From: DASRFR01 sp035651455
Lineage (GTDB): Bacteria > Acidobacteriota > Terriglobia > Terriglobales > Acidobacteriaceae
Reading direction: 5' to 3'
Assembly (NCBI GenBank): GCA_035651455.1
Contig: DASRFR010000050.1
Span: 1-64,000 of the forward strand
DNA length: 64,000 nt
Positions within the stretch are counted from its first letter, which is position 1; each line of letters begins with the position of its first letter. The notes under the pieces were generated by a model that ran no database searches, was not told the DNA's origin, and saw nothing but the letters and a program-made list of their open reading frames with translations. A program made the translations under genes and the position numbers. Of the stretch, positions 38,213 to 45,025 are shown in pieces.

Positions 38213-38479
38213 CTACTTTCTTCCCTGCACCGTGTCCAGGCACTTGCTATAGAGTTCGAGCAAGTGCGTGGCATACTCGTCGGGCTTGGAGGCCGCGCCG
38301 CTTCCCTGAAAGCCTACGCCACTCGACGTGGTACGACCGTAGCCGGTGGTCATTGCCACGAATTTCATTAAGTCCAGAGCAATGTCTTCATTGCGGCGCG
38401 AGCCGACCGTCAAACCGGACACTTCGGTCATGAATTCCTCCGATGAAACCACGATATTGGGTATGTCTGCGTCGGACAT
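38213..38479 (-). CDS. Small hypothetical protein
   Basis: 88 residues, no signal peptide. Sequence features include IALDLMKFVAMTTGYGR and EYATHLLELYSKCLDTV. No known motif and no clear ribosome binding site. It lies 71 bp after the end of the TPR gene on the same strand and converges with the S9 peptidase. I do not recognise a family; it looks coding because of its even composition and good length between genes. Confidence 0.5.
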   Translation of the reverse strand: MSDADIPNIVVSSEEFMTEVSGLTVGSRRNEDIALDLMKFVAMTTGYGRTTSSGVGFQGSGAASKPDEYATHLLELYSKCLDTVQGRK

Positions 38480-38550
38480 AAACAAGCTGCTGGCATCCGC
38501 CGTTCAGCTCTTCTAAATTACCAAATCTTCACGCACTGGTTCTGGCGCTG

Positions 38551-39288
38551 TCATTTATTCCGCCCGGCAGCGATTTGCTGCTGCACCCACTTGGCAAAGC
38601 TGCGGTCAGGATCGATGCGCAAAGCGTCCTGAATCTCAGTCAAGGCGTCGTCGTGCTTGCCCTCCGCCAGATAGACACGCGCGAGCCAGATGTGCGCACG
38701 GTCACATTGAGGATCGGTTTCAATCGCCTGGGTGAGCATCTCGGCGGCTTTATCTTTGCTCCCTCCAAAAGCGGAGGGGGTGAAGTAGTAGCCGATGGCC
38801 CGGCCGACATAAGCATTGGCGTTCTTCGGATCGAGCTGGACGGCTTTGTCCAGCTCCGAAGCGGCATGCTTGCCGTAGCGCATCCCGCCCATGGTCATGT
38901 GGGGAATGAGTTCACCGAGAAGATCTCCATAGAGGCGATGGCCTTCGGAAGAATTGGCGTCGAGGGACACAGCCTTTGCGCTCGCGGCAATGCCGTCTTC
39001 GGCCGCCTTCTTGATGAGCTTGTTCTCATTGTGGACATGGCCGGCCTCGCACAGCCAGAGATCGAGTTGCGCAACCCTCTGGTACGCAGCGGCCGTGTTC
39101 TGTCGCCTGGCATCAGCCGACGCCTCCTCGACCAGGCGGCTTAAGGCGGCGATATCGGCCTGGTCGCGGGCGCGGCGAGCAGACGCGAGCTCGGGAGCAT
39201 TCTCGGACGCAGAAACGGCAACAAGTTGAACATTCAAGACCAAGCCGGCACAGACGGCAATCGAAAAGGTAACGCTACGTAGATTCAT
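38551..39288 (-). CDS. Exported TPR-repeat protein
   Basis: 245 residues with a signal peptide (TFSIAVCAGLVLNVQLVAVSA). Several helical TPR-like repeats follow (LDANSSEGHRLYGDLLGEL, LDPKNANAYVGRAIGYYF, TDPQCDRAHIWLARVYLAEG, DDALTEIQDALRIDP). Of two adjacent ATGs, the second is chosen because AGGA is 6 nt upstream of it and directly abuts the first. Probably a periplasmic interaction scaffold. The partner is unknown. Confidence 0.78.
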   Translation of the reverse strand: MNLRSVTFSIAVCAGLVLNVQLVAVSASENAPELASARRARDQADIAALSRLVEEASADARRQNTAAAYQRVAQLDLWLCEAGHVHNENKLIKKAAEDGIAASAKAVSLDANSSEGHRLYGDLLGELIPHMTMGGMRYGKHAASELDKAVQLDPKNANAYVGRAIGYYFTPSAFGGSKDKAAEMLTQAIETDPQCDRAHIWLARVYLAEGKHDDALTEIQDALRIDPDRSFAKWVQQQIAAGRNK

Positions 39289-39500
39289 TCTCATTCCTGG
39301 AACAAGCAGCGATGAACGGCCGGGATTACCGTCCGACTTCGACGTGCAGAAGCTCGATGCCGATCGCTGATTGTCGCGGTCACTTCTCCCTTAGATGCGG
39401 CGCAGCCGGGCCGCCGGCTCGTTTTTCAGGTCGCTGCTTTTCGCTGTCAGTTGTGCGACAATGCCGGTCGCATTCAAAGCTCGAAATTGAAGGAGAGGCT

Positions 39501-39962
39501 ATGCAGAAGCGATTTCTGGCAGTGTCCGTGTGCGTTCTCGCAGTCACCCTCGCAGCATTTGCACAGAACAAAAGCGCGGGCGGAGCGCCGGACAAGGCGT
39601 ACATGCAGAAGATCTGGGATGGGTGGGCGCAGCTCGACACTTCGAACGTAGCGCCGTTCTACGCCAAAGGCCAGCACGTGTTCTTTGACATTGCTCCGCT
39701 GAAGTACAACAGTTGGGACGAATACCAGGCCGGCGTCACCAAGGAACTGGGAGACTACAAGTCCGCCGCCTTCCAGGTGAACGATGATGTGCAGACCCAC
39801 CCGGCGGGCGAGTATGTCTGGGCCACGTCGACGGTGAAGTTCGATATGGTGCATAAATCCGATAAGCACGACATGGGCAATTTCCGGTGGACCGTCGTCT
39901 TCGGAAAACAAGAAGGCAAGTGGGTGATCGTGCACGAACACGTATCGGTGCCGATGGAGTAG
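39501..39962 (+). CDS. Exported SnoaL/NTF2-like protein
   Basis: 153 residues with a signal peptide (FLAVSVCVLAVTLAAFA). The body is a cone-shaped NTF2-like fold (KIWDGWAQLDTSNVAPFYA, WTVVFGKQEGKWVIVHEHVS), the SnoaL/DUF4440 type. AGGAGAGG lies just before the ATG. Members are mostly of unknown function, and some bind small ligands. It lies between a TPR gene and the TSUP permease, with no operon link visible. Confidence 0.8.
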   Translation: MQKRFLAVSVCVLAVTLAAFAQNKSAGGAPDKAYMQKIWDGWAQLDTSNVAPFYAKGQHVFFDIAPLKYNSWDEYQAGVTKELGDYKSAAFQVNDDVQTHPAGEYVWATSTVKFDMVHKSDKHDMGNFRWTVVFGKQEGKWVIVHEHVSVPME

Positions 39963-40034
39963 AGGGACCAGCAACCCCCGAGCGGGAGAGCCGCGGTCGC
40001 TTGCATCGAGCATGCGCCGTCCGCTGACTTTCGC

Positions 40035-40805
40035 CTAGTAGGCTTTCAGGAAGAAGTAGATGCTCATCCCGGTGCCCACCACCATGACGAAGGTCCGGAT
40101 CCAGGATGGCGGAAGTTTCTGCGCGTAATGGGCGGCGAAGTATCCGCCCAGGATCGCGCCCAGAATCATTACGATCCCTTGGCGCCAGGCCACTGCCTTA
40201 GCCACAATAAAAGTCACCACGGCGACCCCATTAATGACGGCGCCCAGCACAACTTTTAGCGCGTTCATGGCGTGAATGTCTGTCATGCCGAGGGCGGCAA
40301 GCATCGCGAGGTTCATGATCCCGACGCCTCCGCCGAAATATCCGCCGTAAACAGCAACCACAAGTTCGAAGAAGCAAGCCAGGAGCAACGCCATCGTCGT
40401 GGCATCATGCTGCAGTCCGGTAGAGCCGCTACGGGTCAGTCGCTGGCCAAACGCAAAGAGCAGGGTTGCGCCCAGCATGAGCCAGGGCAGAAGTTTCATG
40501 AATGTCGGCGCCGGGGTGTGCAGGAGCAGGAATGCGCCAATCAGTCCCCCGACGATGCTGGTAAAAACTAACGGGACTATCACCCGGCGCGAGATGTCGA
40601 GCCGATTACGGTAAGCGCCGCCGCTGGCGGTTACGCCGACCCACAAGGCAATCGTGTTGGTTGCGTTCGCCGGGATGGGCGGAACTCCGGTAAACAGGAG
40701 CGCCGGGAACGCGACAAAGCTGCCGCCGCCCGCGACCGCGTTCAACGCGCCGCCGAGTATGCCCGCGATGAAAAGGATGATCCCGGTATGCAGAGGCAAG
40801 AACAA
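40035..40805 (-). CDS. TauE/SafE (TSUP) family membrane permease
   Basis: 256 residues, 7-8 hydrophobic segments with the family N-terminus AGILGGALNAVAGGGSFVAFPALLF split over two motifs (GGALNAVAGGGS; ANATNTIALWVG). The family exports or takes up sulfite, sulfoacetate or other sulfur anions; the substrate here is unknown. The start is TTG without a strong ribosome binding site, and TTG six bases later is an alternative. Confidence 0.85.
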   Translation of the reverse strand: MFLPLHTGIILFIAGILGGALNAVAGGGSFVAFPALLFTGVPPIPANATNTIALWVGVTASGGAYRNRLDISRRVIVPLVFTSIVGGLIGAFLLLHTPAPTFMKLLPWLMLGATLLFAFGQRLTRSGSTGLQHDATTMALLLACFFELVVAVYGGYFGGGVGIMNLAMLAALGMTDIHAMNALKVVLGAVINGVAVVTFIVAKAVAWRQGIVMILGAILGGYFAAHYAQKLPPSWIRTFVMVVGTGMSIYFFLKAY

Positions 40806-40902
40806 TGTTTATCACGAGTGCGCCGCCCGAGTCAGGCATTGCGGTCGCGATCGCATTCAAACGTTTTGCCGGCTCATACGTCTGTCGTGCATCGGAGCTG
40901 TT

Positions 40903-41463
40903 ATGAAAAACATTGCAATCTGGACCTGTTTGTTTCTGTGCGTGAGTCTTTGCTCGATTGTGGTCGCGTCTGATACGAAACCGGCACCCGGCGCGCCAGC
41001 AGCTGCTAACCCTTGCTCGGTTCCGGAACAAAAGCAGCTTGATTTCTGGGTGGGCGACTGGGAGCTCAGCTGGCCTGATCCCCAGCACGGCTCCGTCGCC
41101 CGCGGCACGAACCAGATCACGCGTGTGCTTGATGGTTGCGTGGTGGAAGAGAATTTTCGAAGCGGCGATTCACAGGCGCTCCGGGGCCGCAGTTTCTCGC
41201 TGTTCGACGTCCGGGCCGGAAAATGGAAACAGACCTGGGTCGACAATCAGGGTGGATACCTGGATTTCGTCGGGGAGTTTAAGGATGGCCAAATGATCCT
41301 GTCGCGTGCCACAACCCGGCCGGATGGCAAAAAAGCGCTGCAGCGAATGGTTTTCAAGAACATTACAGGAGATCAATTCGACTGGAGCTGGGAGTCCTCG
41401 CTCGATGACGGTAAGACCTGGACCGTAGTCTGGCCAATTCACTACAAAAGAAAGAGTTCCTAA
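40903..41463 (+). CDS. Exported lipocalin-like (DUF1579-type) protein
   Basis: 186 residues with a signal peptide (IWTCLFLCVSLCSIVVA). Beta-rich body beginning QLDFWVGDWELSW, with GRSFSLFDVRAGKWKQTWVDNQ and DQFDWSWESS, typical of DUF1579-like lipocalin-fold proteins. GGAG lies 5 nt upstream of the ATG. It is divergent from the TSUP gene. Ligand unknown. Confidence 0.7.
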   Translation: MKNIAIWTCLFLCVSLCSIVVASDTKPAPGAPAAANPCSVPEQKQLDFWVGDWELSWPDPQHGSVARGTNQITRVLDGCVVEENFRSGDSQALRGRSFSLFDVRAGKWKQTWVDNQGGYLDFVGEFKDGQMILSRATTRPDGKKALQRMVFKNITGDQFDWSWESSLDDGKTWTVVWPIHYKRKSS

Positions 41464-41540
41464 GTCCCCGGAGCTGCTCGCCAGCACTTCGGGCAATTCC
41501 GCCCATTGGCAAATTAGCCGCCAAATTGAGTTATTGGCAC

Positions 41541-41556
41541 CGTGACATATGTCACA
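41541..41556. promoter_or_regulatory. CRP/FNR-family binding site
   Basis: CGTGACATATGTCACA contains a perfect 14-bp palindrome (GTGACATATGTCAC, 41542-41555) that matches TGTGA-N6-TCACA at nine of ten positions. It is centred 53 bp before the start codon of the membrane Fe-S protein, in a 138-bp intergenic gap. Confidence 0.68.
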
Positions 41557-41601
41557 TCCAGCTTGTGATAGGCCGTTTAGCCTTTTCTTGAGGAAAGGCC
41601 G

Positions 41602-42759
41602 ATGGCGAGTCCAAGTCATAGCAAAATGGCTCCTGAAATTCCCCCTATTTTTCTGCCTCATATCGCGCTGCCAAACAGGCCGAAGCCGGTTGCAACGAAG
41701 CTGAAGAAGAAGCTGGTGCGACGGACCGATAAAGACTATTCGCAGGCACTGCGGCGGACTTACCAAGGTCTTTTCCTCCTGATGAACGTCTGGCTGGGCG
41801 GACTGTTTTACCTGTGGGTGAGGCACTTTGAGACGGCAGGCCTGACTCGCGCGGTCGGCCGTCCAGCCGGCGTTGAAGGTTGGCTTCCGATCGCGGGCAT
41901 GATGAATTTCAAGTACTTGATGGTTACGGGTAATGTGCCCGCCATGCATCCGGCCGCCATGTTTCTGCTGGTCACATTTGTGGCCATGGCTTTTCTGCTG
42001 CGCAAGGCGTTTTGCAGTTGGCTGTGCCCGGTCGGAGCATTTTCGGAATACCTGTGGCGGGCGGGCCGGAAGCTGCTGGGAAGAAATTTTCACCTGCCCA
42101 GATATGTGGACCTCCCGCTGCGAAGTTTGAAATACGTTTTGCTGGGATTTTTCGTGTGGGCGGTTTCTTCCATGTCGGCGCATGCCATCGGGAATTTCAT
42201 GCAGAGCCCTTATGGCGTTGTGGCCGATGTAAAAATGCTGAATTTCTTCCGATTTATCGGTGCCACGGGCTTGATTGTGTTGAGCGTCCTTGCGGTGGCG
42301 TCGTTGCTCGTACAGAACTTCTGGTGCCGCTACCTGTGTCCTTATGGGGCATTGCTAGGGCTGGCTGCGTTGTTCAGCCCGCTGCGCATTCGCCGGAACA
42401 CTACGGCCTGTATCGATTGCGGGAAATGTGCAAAGGCCTGTCCGTCGGCGCTGCCCGTCGACAAACTGGTGAGCATCAAATCAGCAGAATGCACGGCGTG
42501 CCTGGAGTGCGTGGCGGTCTGTCCGGCGCAGGGCGCGCTGCAAATGGCGCTTCCCGCTCGACCAGGCGGCAGAGTTCGGGCGATGCCCACTTGGGCCATT
42601 GCCGCCGCAATTGCAGCTTTGTTATTCGGCATCACCGGGTTTGCCAAGGCTGGGGGATACTGGACCAGCAACATCCCCGATCAGGTCTATCGCGAATTGG
42701 TCCCGCATGCGAACGAAGCGTCACATCCCATGCCCGGTGATCCCGCGTTGACGAAGTAG
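41602..42759 (+). CDS. Membrane 4Fe-4S protein, NapH/CcoG/NosR-C-terminal type
   Basis: 385 residues with about five membrane segments. Two CxxxCP motifs near membrane ends (CSWLCPVG, CRYLCPYG) and a dicluster ferredoxin region (CIDCGKCAKACP, CTACLECVAVCP). Such proteins pass electrons from the quinone pool to periplasmic or assembly partners, as in nitrate/nitrous-oxide respiration (NapH, NosR) or copper-oxidase assembly (CcoG). No terminal reductase is adjacent, so the partner is unknown. A long cytoplasmic N-terminus (about 55 residues) precedes the first helix. AGGAAAGG upstream fixes the start. The CRP/FNR palindrome suggests control by oxygen, nitric oxide or carbon. Confidence 0.85.
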   Translation: MASPSHSKMAPEIPPIFLPHIALPNRPKPVATKLKKKLVRRTDKDYSQALRRTYQGLFLLMNVWLGGLFYLWVRHFETAGLTRAVGRPAGVEGWLPIAGMMNFKYLMVTGNVPAMHPAAMFLLVTFVAMAFLLRKAFCSWLCPVGAFSEYLWRAGRKLLGRNFHLPRYVDLPLRSLKYVLLGFFVWAVSSMSAHAIGNFMQSPYGVVADVKMLNFFRFIGATGLIVLSVLAVASLLVQNFWCRYLCPYGALLGLAALFSPLRIRRNTTACIDCGKCAKACPSALPVDKLVSIKSAECTACLECVAVCPAQGALQMALPARPGGRVRAMPTWAIAAAIAALLFGITGFAKAGGYWTSNIPDQVYRELVPHANEASHPMPGDPALTK

Positions 42760-42766
42760 CTCTGGT

Positions 42767-42796
42767 TTGACCCAGTTACGCAGCGCACGTTAGAAT
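42767..42796 (+). promoter_or_regulatory. Sigma-70 promoter of rplU-rpmA
   Basis: TTGACC, an 18-bp spacer, then TAGAAT. It gives a leader of about 147 nt before rplU with a GC-rich hairpin (GCCGGCG / CGCCGGC, 42846-42864) that might serve ribosomal-protein feedback control. Confidence 0.6.
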
Positions 42797-42949
42797 AATC
42801 CAGTTTGCCTGTACCTGCGGCCCCGTTCTGGGGACGTGAGCGCTGGCCGGCGGAAAGCGCCGGCGCGAGACACAGCAAGCAAAGCGAATTCAGGATTTTG
42901 CCCTAGCTGCGCCAGTGTGTGCGCGGCATTCTTTCACGGAGGCAGAGGC

Positions 42950-43414
42950 ATGTACGCGGTCATCCGCAGCGGCGGCAAGCAGTACCGGGTGGCACCCGGA
43001 GACATCATTCAGGTGGAGAAGTCGGGCGAGGGCGATGGCACGGTGGAATTCGGCGACGTGATCGCGGTTTCCGGCGGCGAGGGCGAGATTTCCCGTCCGC
43101 AATCCGAAGCCCGCGTCGTGGGCGAAGTGGTGGAACAAGGCCGCGCCGACAAAATTCTGGTCTTTCATTACAAACGAAAGAAGCAATATAAAAAGTTGCG
43201 CGGCCATCGCCAGCCGTTCACGGCGGTAAGGATCACGGAGATCGCTTTTGATGGGCAATCCTTCAGAGCTCCCGAACTGCCGAAAAAAGAACCCAAGGTG
43301 AAGAAGCAAGCTCGCGCGAGCGAAGGTGAAGCCCTCGAGCGGAAGGCGGCTCCGGCCAGGAAAGCGGCAAAGAAGTCGGCTGCGAAGAAGGCCGCTCCAA
43401 AGAAAAAGAAATAG
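42950..43414 (+). CDS. rplU: Ribosomal protein L21 with Lys/Ala-rich C-terminal extension
   Basis: 154 residues. The first 100 are standard L21 (MYAVIRSGGKQYRV, KILVFHYKRKKQYKKLRGHRQPFT). The last 50 residues are an extension rich in Lys and Ala (ARKAAKKSAAKKAAPKKKK), about half as long again as the usual 103-residue protein. GGAGG lies upstream of the ATG; the frame is open further upstream but not conserved. rpmA follows at 39 bp, the usual rplU-rpmA-obgE order. Confidence 0.97.
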   Translation: MYAVIRSGGKQYRVAPGDIIQVEKSGEGDGTVEFGDVIAVSGGEGEISRPQSEARVVGEVVEQGRADKILVFHYKRKKQYKKLRGHRQPFTAVRITEIAFDGQSFRAPELPKKEPKVKKQARASEGEALERKAAPARKAAKKSAAKKAAPKKKK

Positions 43415-43453
43415 TTTTTACGACTACTCGGAACAGAGAACTGGAAAAGTCAA

Positions 43454-43723
43454 ATGGCGCATAAAAAAGGATTAGGAAGTTCACGAAACGGACGCGACTC
43501 CAATTCCCAGCGGCTGGGATTCAAAGCATTCGGAGGGCAGGTGGTGCCCGGCGGAACTATCATCGTCCGCCAGCGTGGCACGCGGGTCAAGCCGGGTCTG
43601 AATGTGGGCCGCGGCAAGGACGACACCCTGTTTGCCAAGATCAGTGGACGCATCAAGTTCCTGGATAAGGGCTCGATGGGCAAGTTCGTGATGGTCGAGC
43701 CAGTGGAGACGGCGAAAGCGTAG
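43454..43723 (+). CDS. rpmA: Ribosomal protein L27
   Basis: 89 residues, standard length. N-terminus MAHKKGLGSSRNGRDSNSQR without the cleavable leader found in Firmicutes; the N-terminal arm reaches the peptidyl transferase centre. A terminator follows, which separates rplU-rpmA from obgE. Confidence 0.98.
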   Translation: MAHKKGLGSSRNGRDSNSQRLGFKAFGGQVVPGGTIIVRQRGTRVKPGLNVGRGKDDTLFAKISGRIKFLDKGSMGKFVMVEPVETAKA

Positions 43724-43765
43724 CAATTATTGTCGCTGCGGTTCTAGCGCTCCGCTTTATTTTGG

Positions 43766-43793
43766 AAGCCTCGCATTCGGTGCGAGGCTTTTT
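43766..43793 (+). terminator. Rho-independent terminator after rpmA
   Basis: A 10-bp perfect stem AAGCCTCGCA / TGCGAGGCTT with loop TTCGG, followed by T residues. Confidence 0.92.
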
Positions 43794-43869
43794 CATCTAA
43801 GGCTAGGCAGTGGAGCGTTGCTTCGCTCGCCGCCCACAATCGCACGGCAGCAGGTTATCGCAAAACATC

Positions 43870-44934
43870 ATGTTTATTGACGAAGCAAAAATCCGCGTGA
43901 AAGCTGGCGATGGCGGTAATGGCTGCCTGGCTTTCCGGCGCGAAAAGTTTGTGCCCCGCGGTGGCCCATCCGGAGGCGATGGCGGCAAGGGCGGCGACGT
44001 GCTGATGGAAGCCAGTGAGCGGCATAACACCCTGGTGCATTTCCGCTTTAATCCCGAATACAAGGCACAGCGCGGTCGTCACGGAGAAGGCGCCAAAAAG
44101 ACCGGGCGAGACGGGGAAGATATCGTCCTTAAGGTGCCGGTGGGAACGATTCTCTATGACGATGACACAGGCGAAAAGGTGCACGACTTCGCGCGTCCTG
44201 ACGAGCGTGTGGTCATCGCGCGCGGTGGACGCGGAGGGCGCGGAAACGCGCAGTTTGCCACCTCCACGCACCAGGCTCCTCGCGAGCATGAAGAAGGAAG
44301 GCCCGGTGAGGAACGCAACTATCGCCTGGAATTAAAGCTGTTGGCGGATGTGGGGCTGGTGGGATTCCCCAATGTCGGCAAGTCGACGCTGATCTCCCGC
44401 ATCTCGGCAGCGCGGCCAAAAATCGCGGACTATCCTTTCACCACTCTTCAGCCGAATCTCGGTGTGGTTGTGGTCGGGGATGCCAGGGACGAGAAAAGCT
44501 TTGTGGTCGCCGATATCCCTGGGCTGATCGAAGGCGCCCACACCGGAGCGGGATTAGGTACACAATTTTTGCGGCATGTCGAGCGCACGCGCCTACTCGT
44601 GCACCTGGTCGACGTCTCCGATAGCAGCGGCCGCCTCGATGTAATCAACGACGTGGAAGTGATCAGGGGCGAGTTGGAGAGCTTCGGGGCGGGACTTGAA
44701 ACCAAGCCAACCTTGATGGTCGCCTCGAAGATCGATGTCGTCAATAAGCAGAAGCTGGCGAAGCTAAAGGCCTATTGTAAGAAGAACGACCTGGATCTGT
44801 ATGCGATTTCCGCCGTGACGGGCAAGGGGATCGAAGAATTGAAGTATGCAATGGCCGAGAAAGTTGAGCAAATCCGGCGGGAGGATCAGGCCGGAACTTT
44901 AGACCAGCCGATCGCCTCGAAAAACGTCGAGTAA
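43870..44934 (+). CDS. obgE: Obg-family GTPase
   Basis: 354 residues. Glycine-rich Obg fold (1-158; MFIDEAKIRVKAGDGGNG, GGDGGKGGDV), then a G domain with G1 GFPNVGKST, G3 DIPGLIEGA and G5 SAVTGKG. It works in 50S ribosome assembly. The G4 motif reads ASKID, with Ser in place of the usual Asn of NKxD. No long C-terminal OCT domain. An upstream in-frame ATG gives 20 non-conserved residues and is not used. It lies after rplU-rpmA as usual. Confidence 0.97.
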   Translation: MFIDEAKIRVKAGDGGNGCLAFRREKFVPRGGPSGGDGGKGGDVLMEASERHNTLVHFRFNPEYKAQRGRHGEGAKKTGRDGEDIVLKVPVGTILYDDDTGEKVHDFARPDERVVIARGGRGGRGNAQFATSTHQAPREHEEGRPGEERNYRLELKLLADVGLVGFPNVGKSTLISRISAARPKIADYPFTTLQPNLGVVVVGDARDEKSFVVADIPGLIEGAHTGAGLGTQFLRHVERTRLLVHLVDVSDSSGRLDVINDVEVIRGELESFGAGLETKPTLMVASKIDVVNKQKLAKLKAYCKKNDLDLYAISAVTGKGIEELKYAMAEKVEQIRREDQAGTLDQPIASKNVE

Positions 44935-44954
44935 AGCAATCCACTTTTATCTAT

Positions 44955-45010
44955 CTACGGCGACACGGAGCCACGGAGAGTTTTCGCTCCGCGACTCTGC
45001 ATCGCCGTAG
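44955..45010. repeat. Long imperfect hairpin between convergent genes
   Basis: An outer perfect 9-bp arm pair CTACGGCGA / TCGCCGTAG (44955-44963 and 45002-45010) and an inner pair CGGAGC / GCTCCG (44966-44971 and 44986-44991) surround the segment CACGGAGAG. It may act as a bidirectional terminator of obgE and the opposing kinase gene, or be a member of a dispersed palindromic intergenic repeat. Confidence 0.6.
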
Positions 45011-45025
45011 CCGTCATTGGTATCG

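Noticed and set aside
41505..41522. TTGGCAAATTAGCCGCC as a possible sigma-54 promoter
   Set aside because: GG and GC are 10 nt apart, but the flanking consensus is poor and the CRP/FNR site lies downstream of it.
41170..42183. Minus-strand open frame of 337 codons opposite the lipocalin-like and Fe-S genes
   Set aside because: It spans two well-supported plus-strand genes and the CRP/FNR site and shows no recognisable domain.
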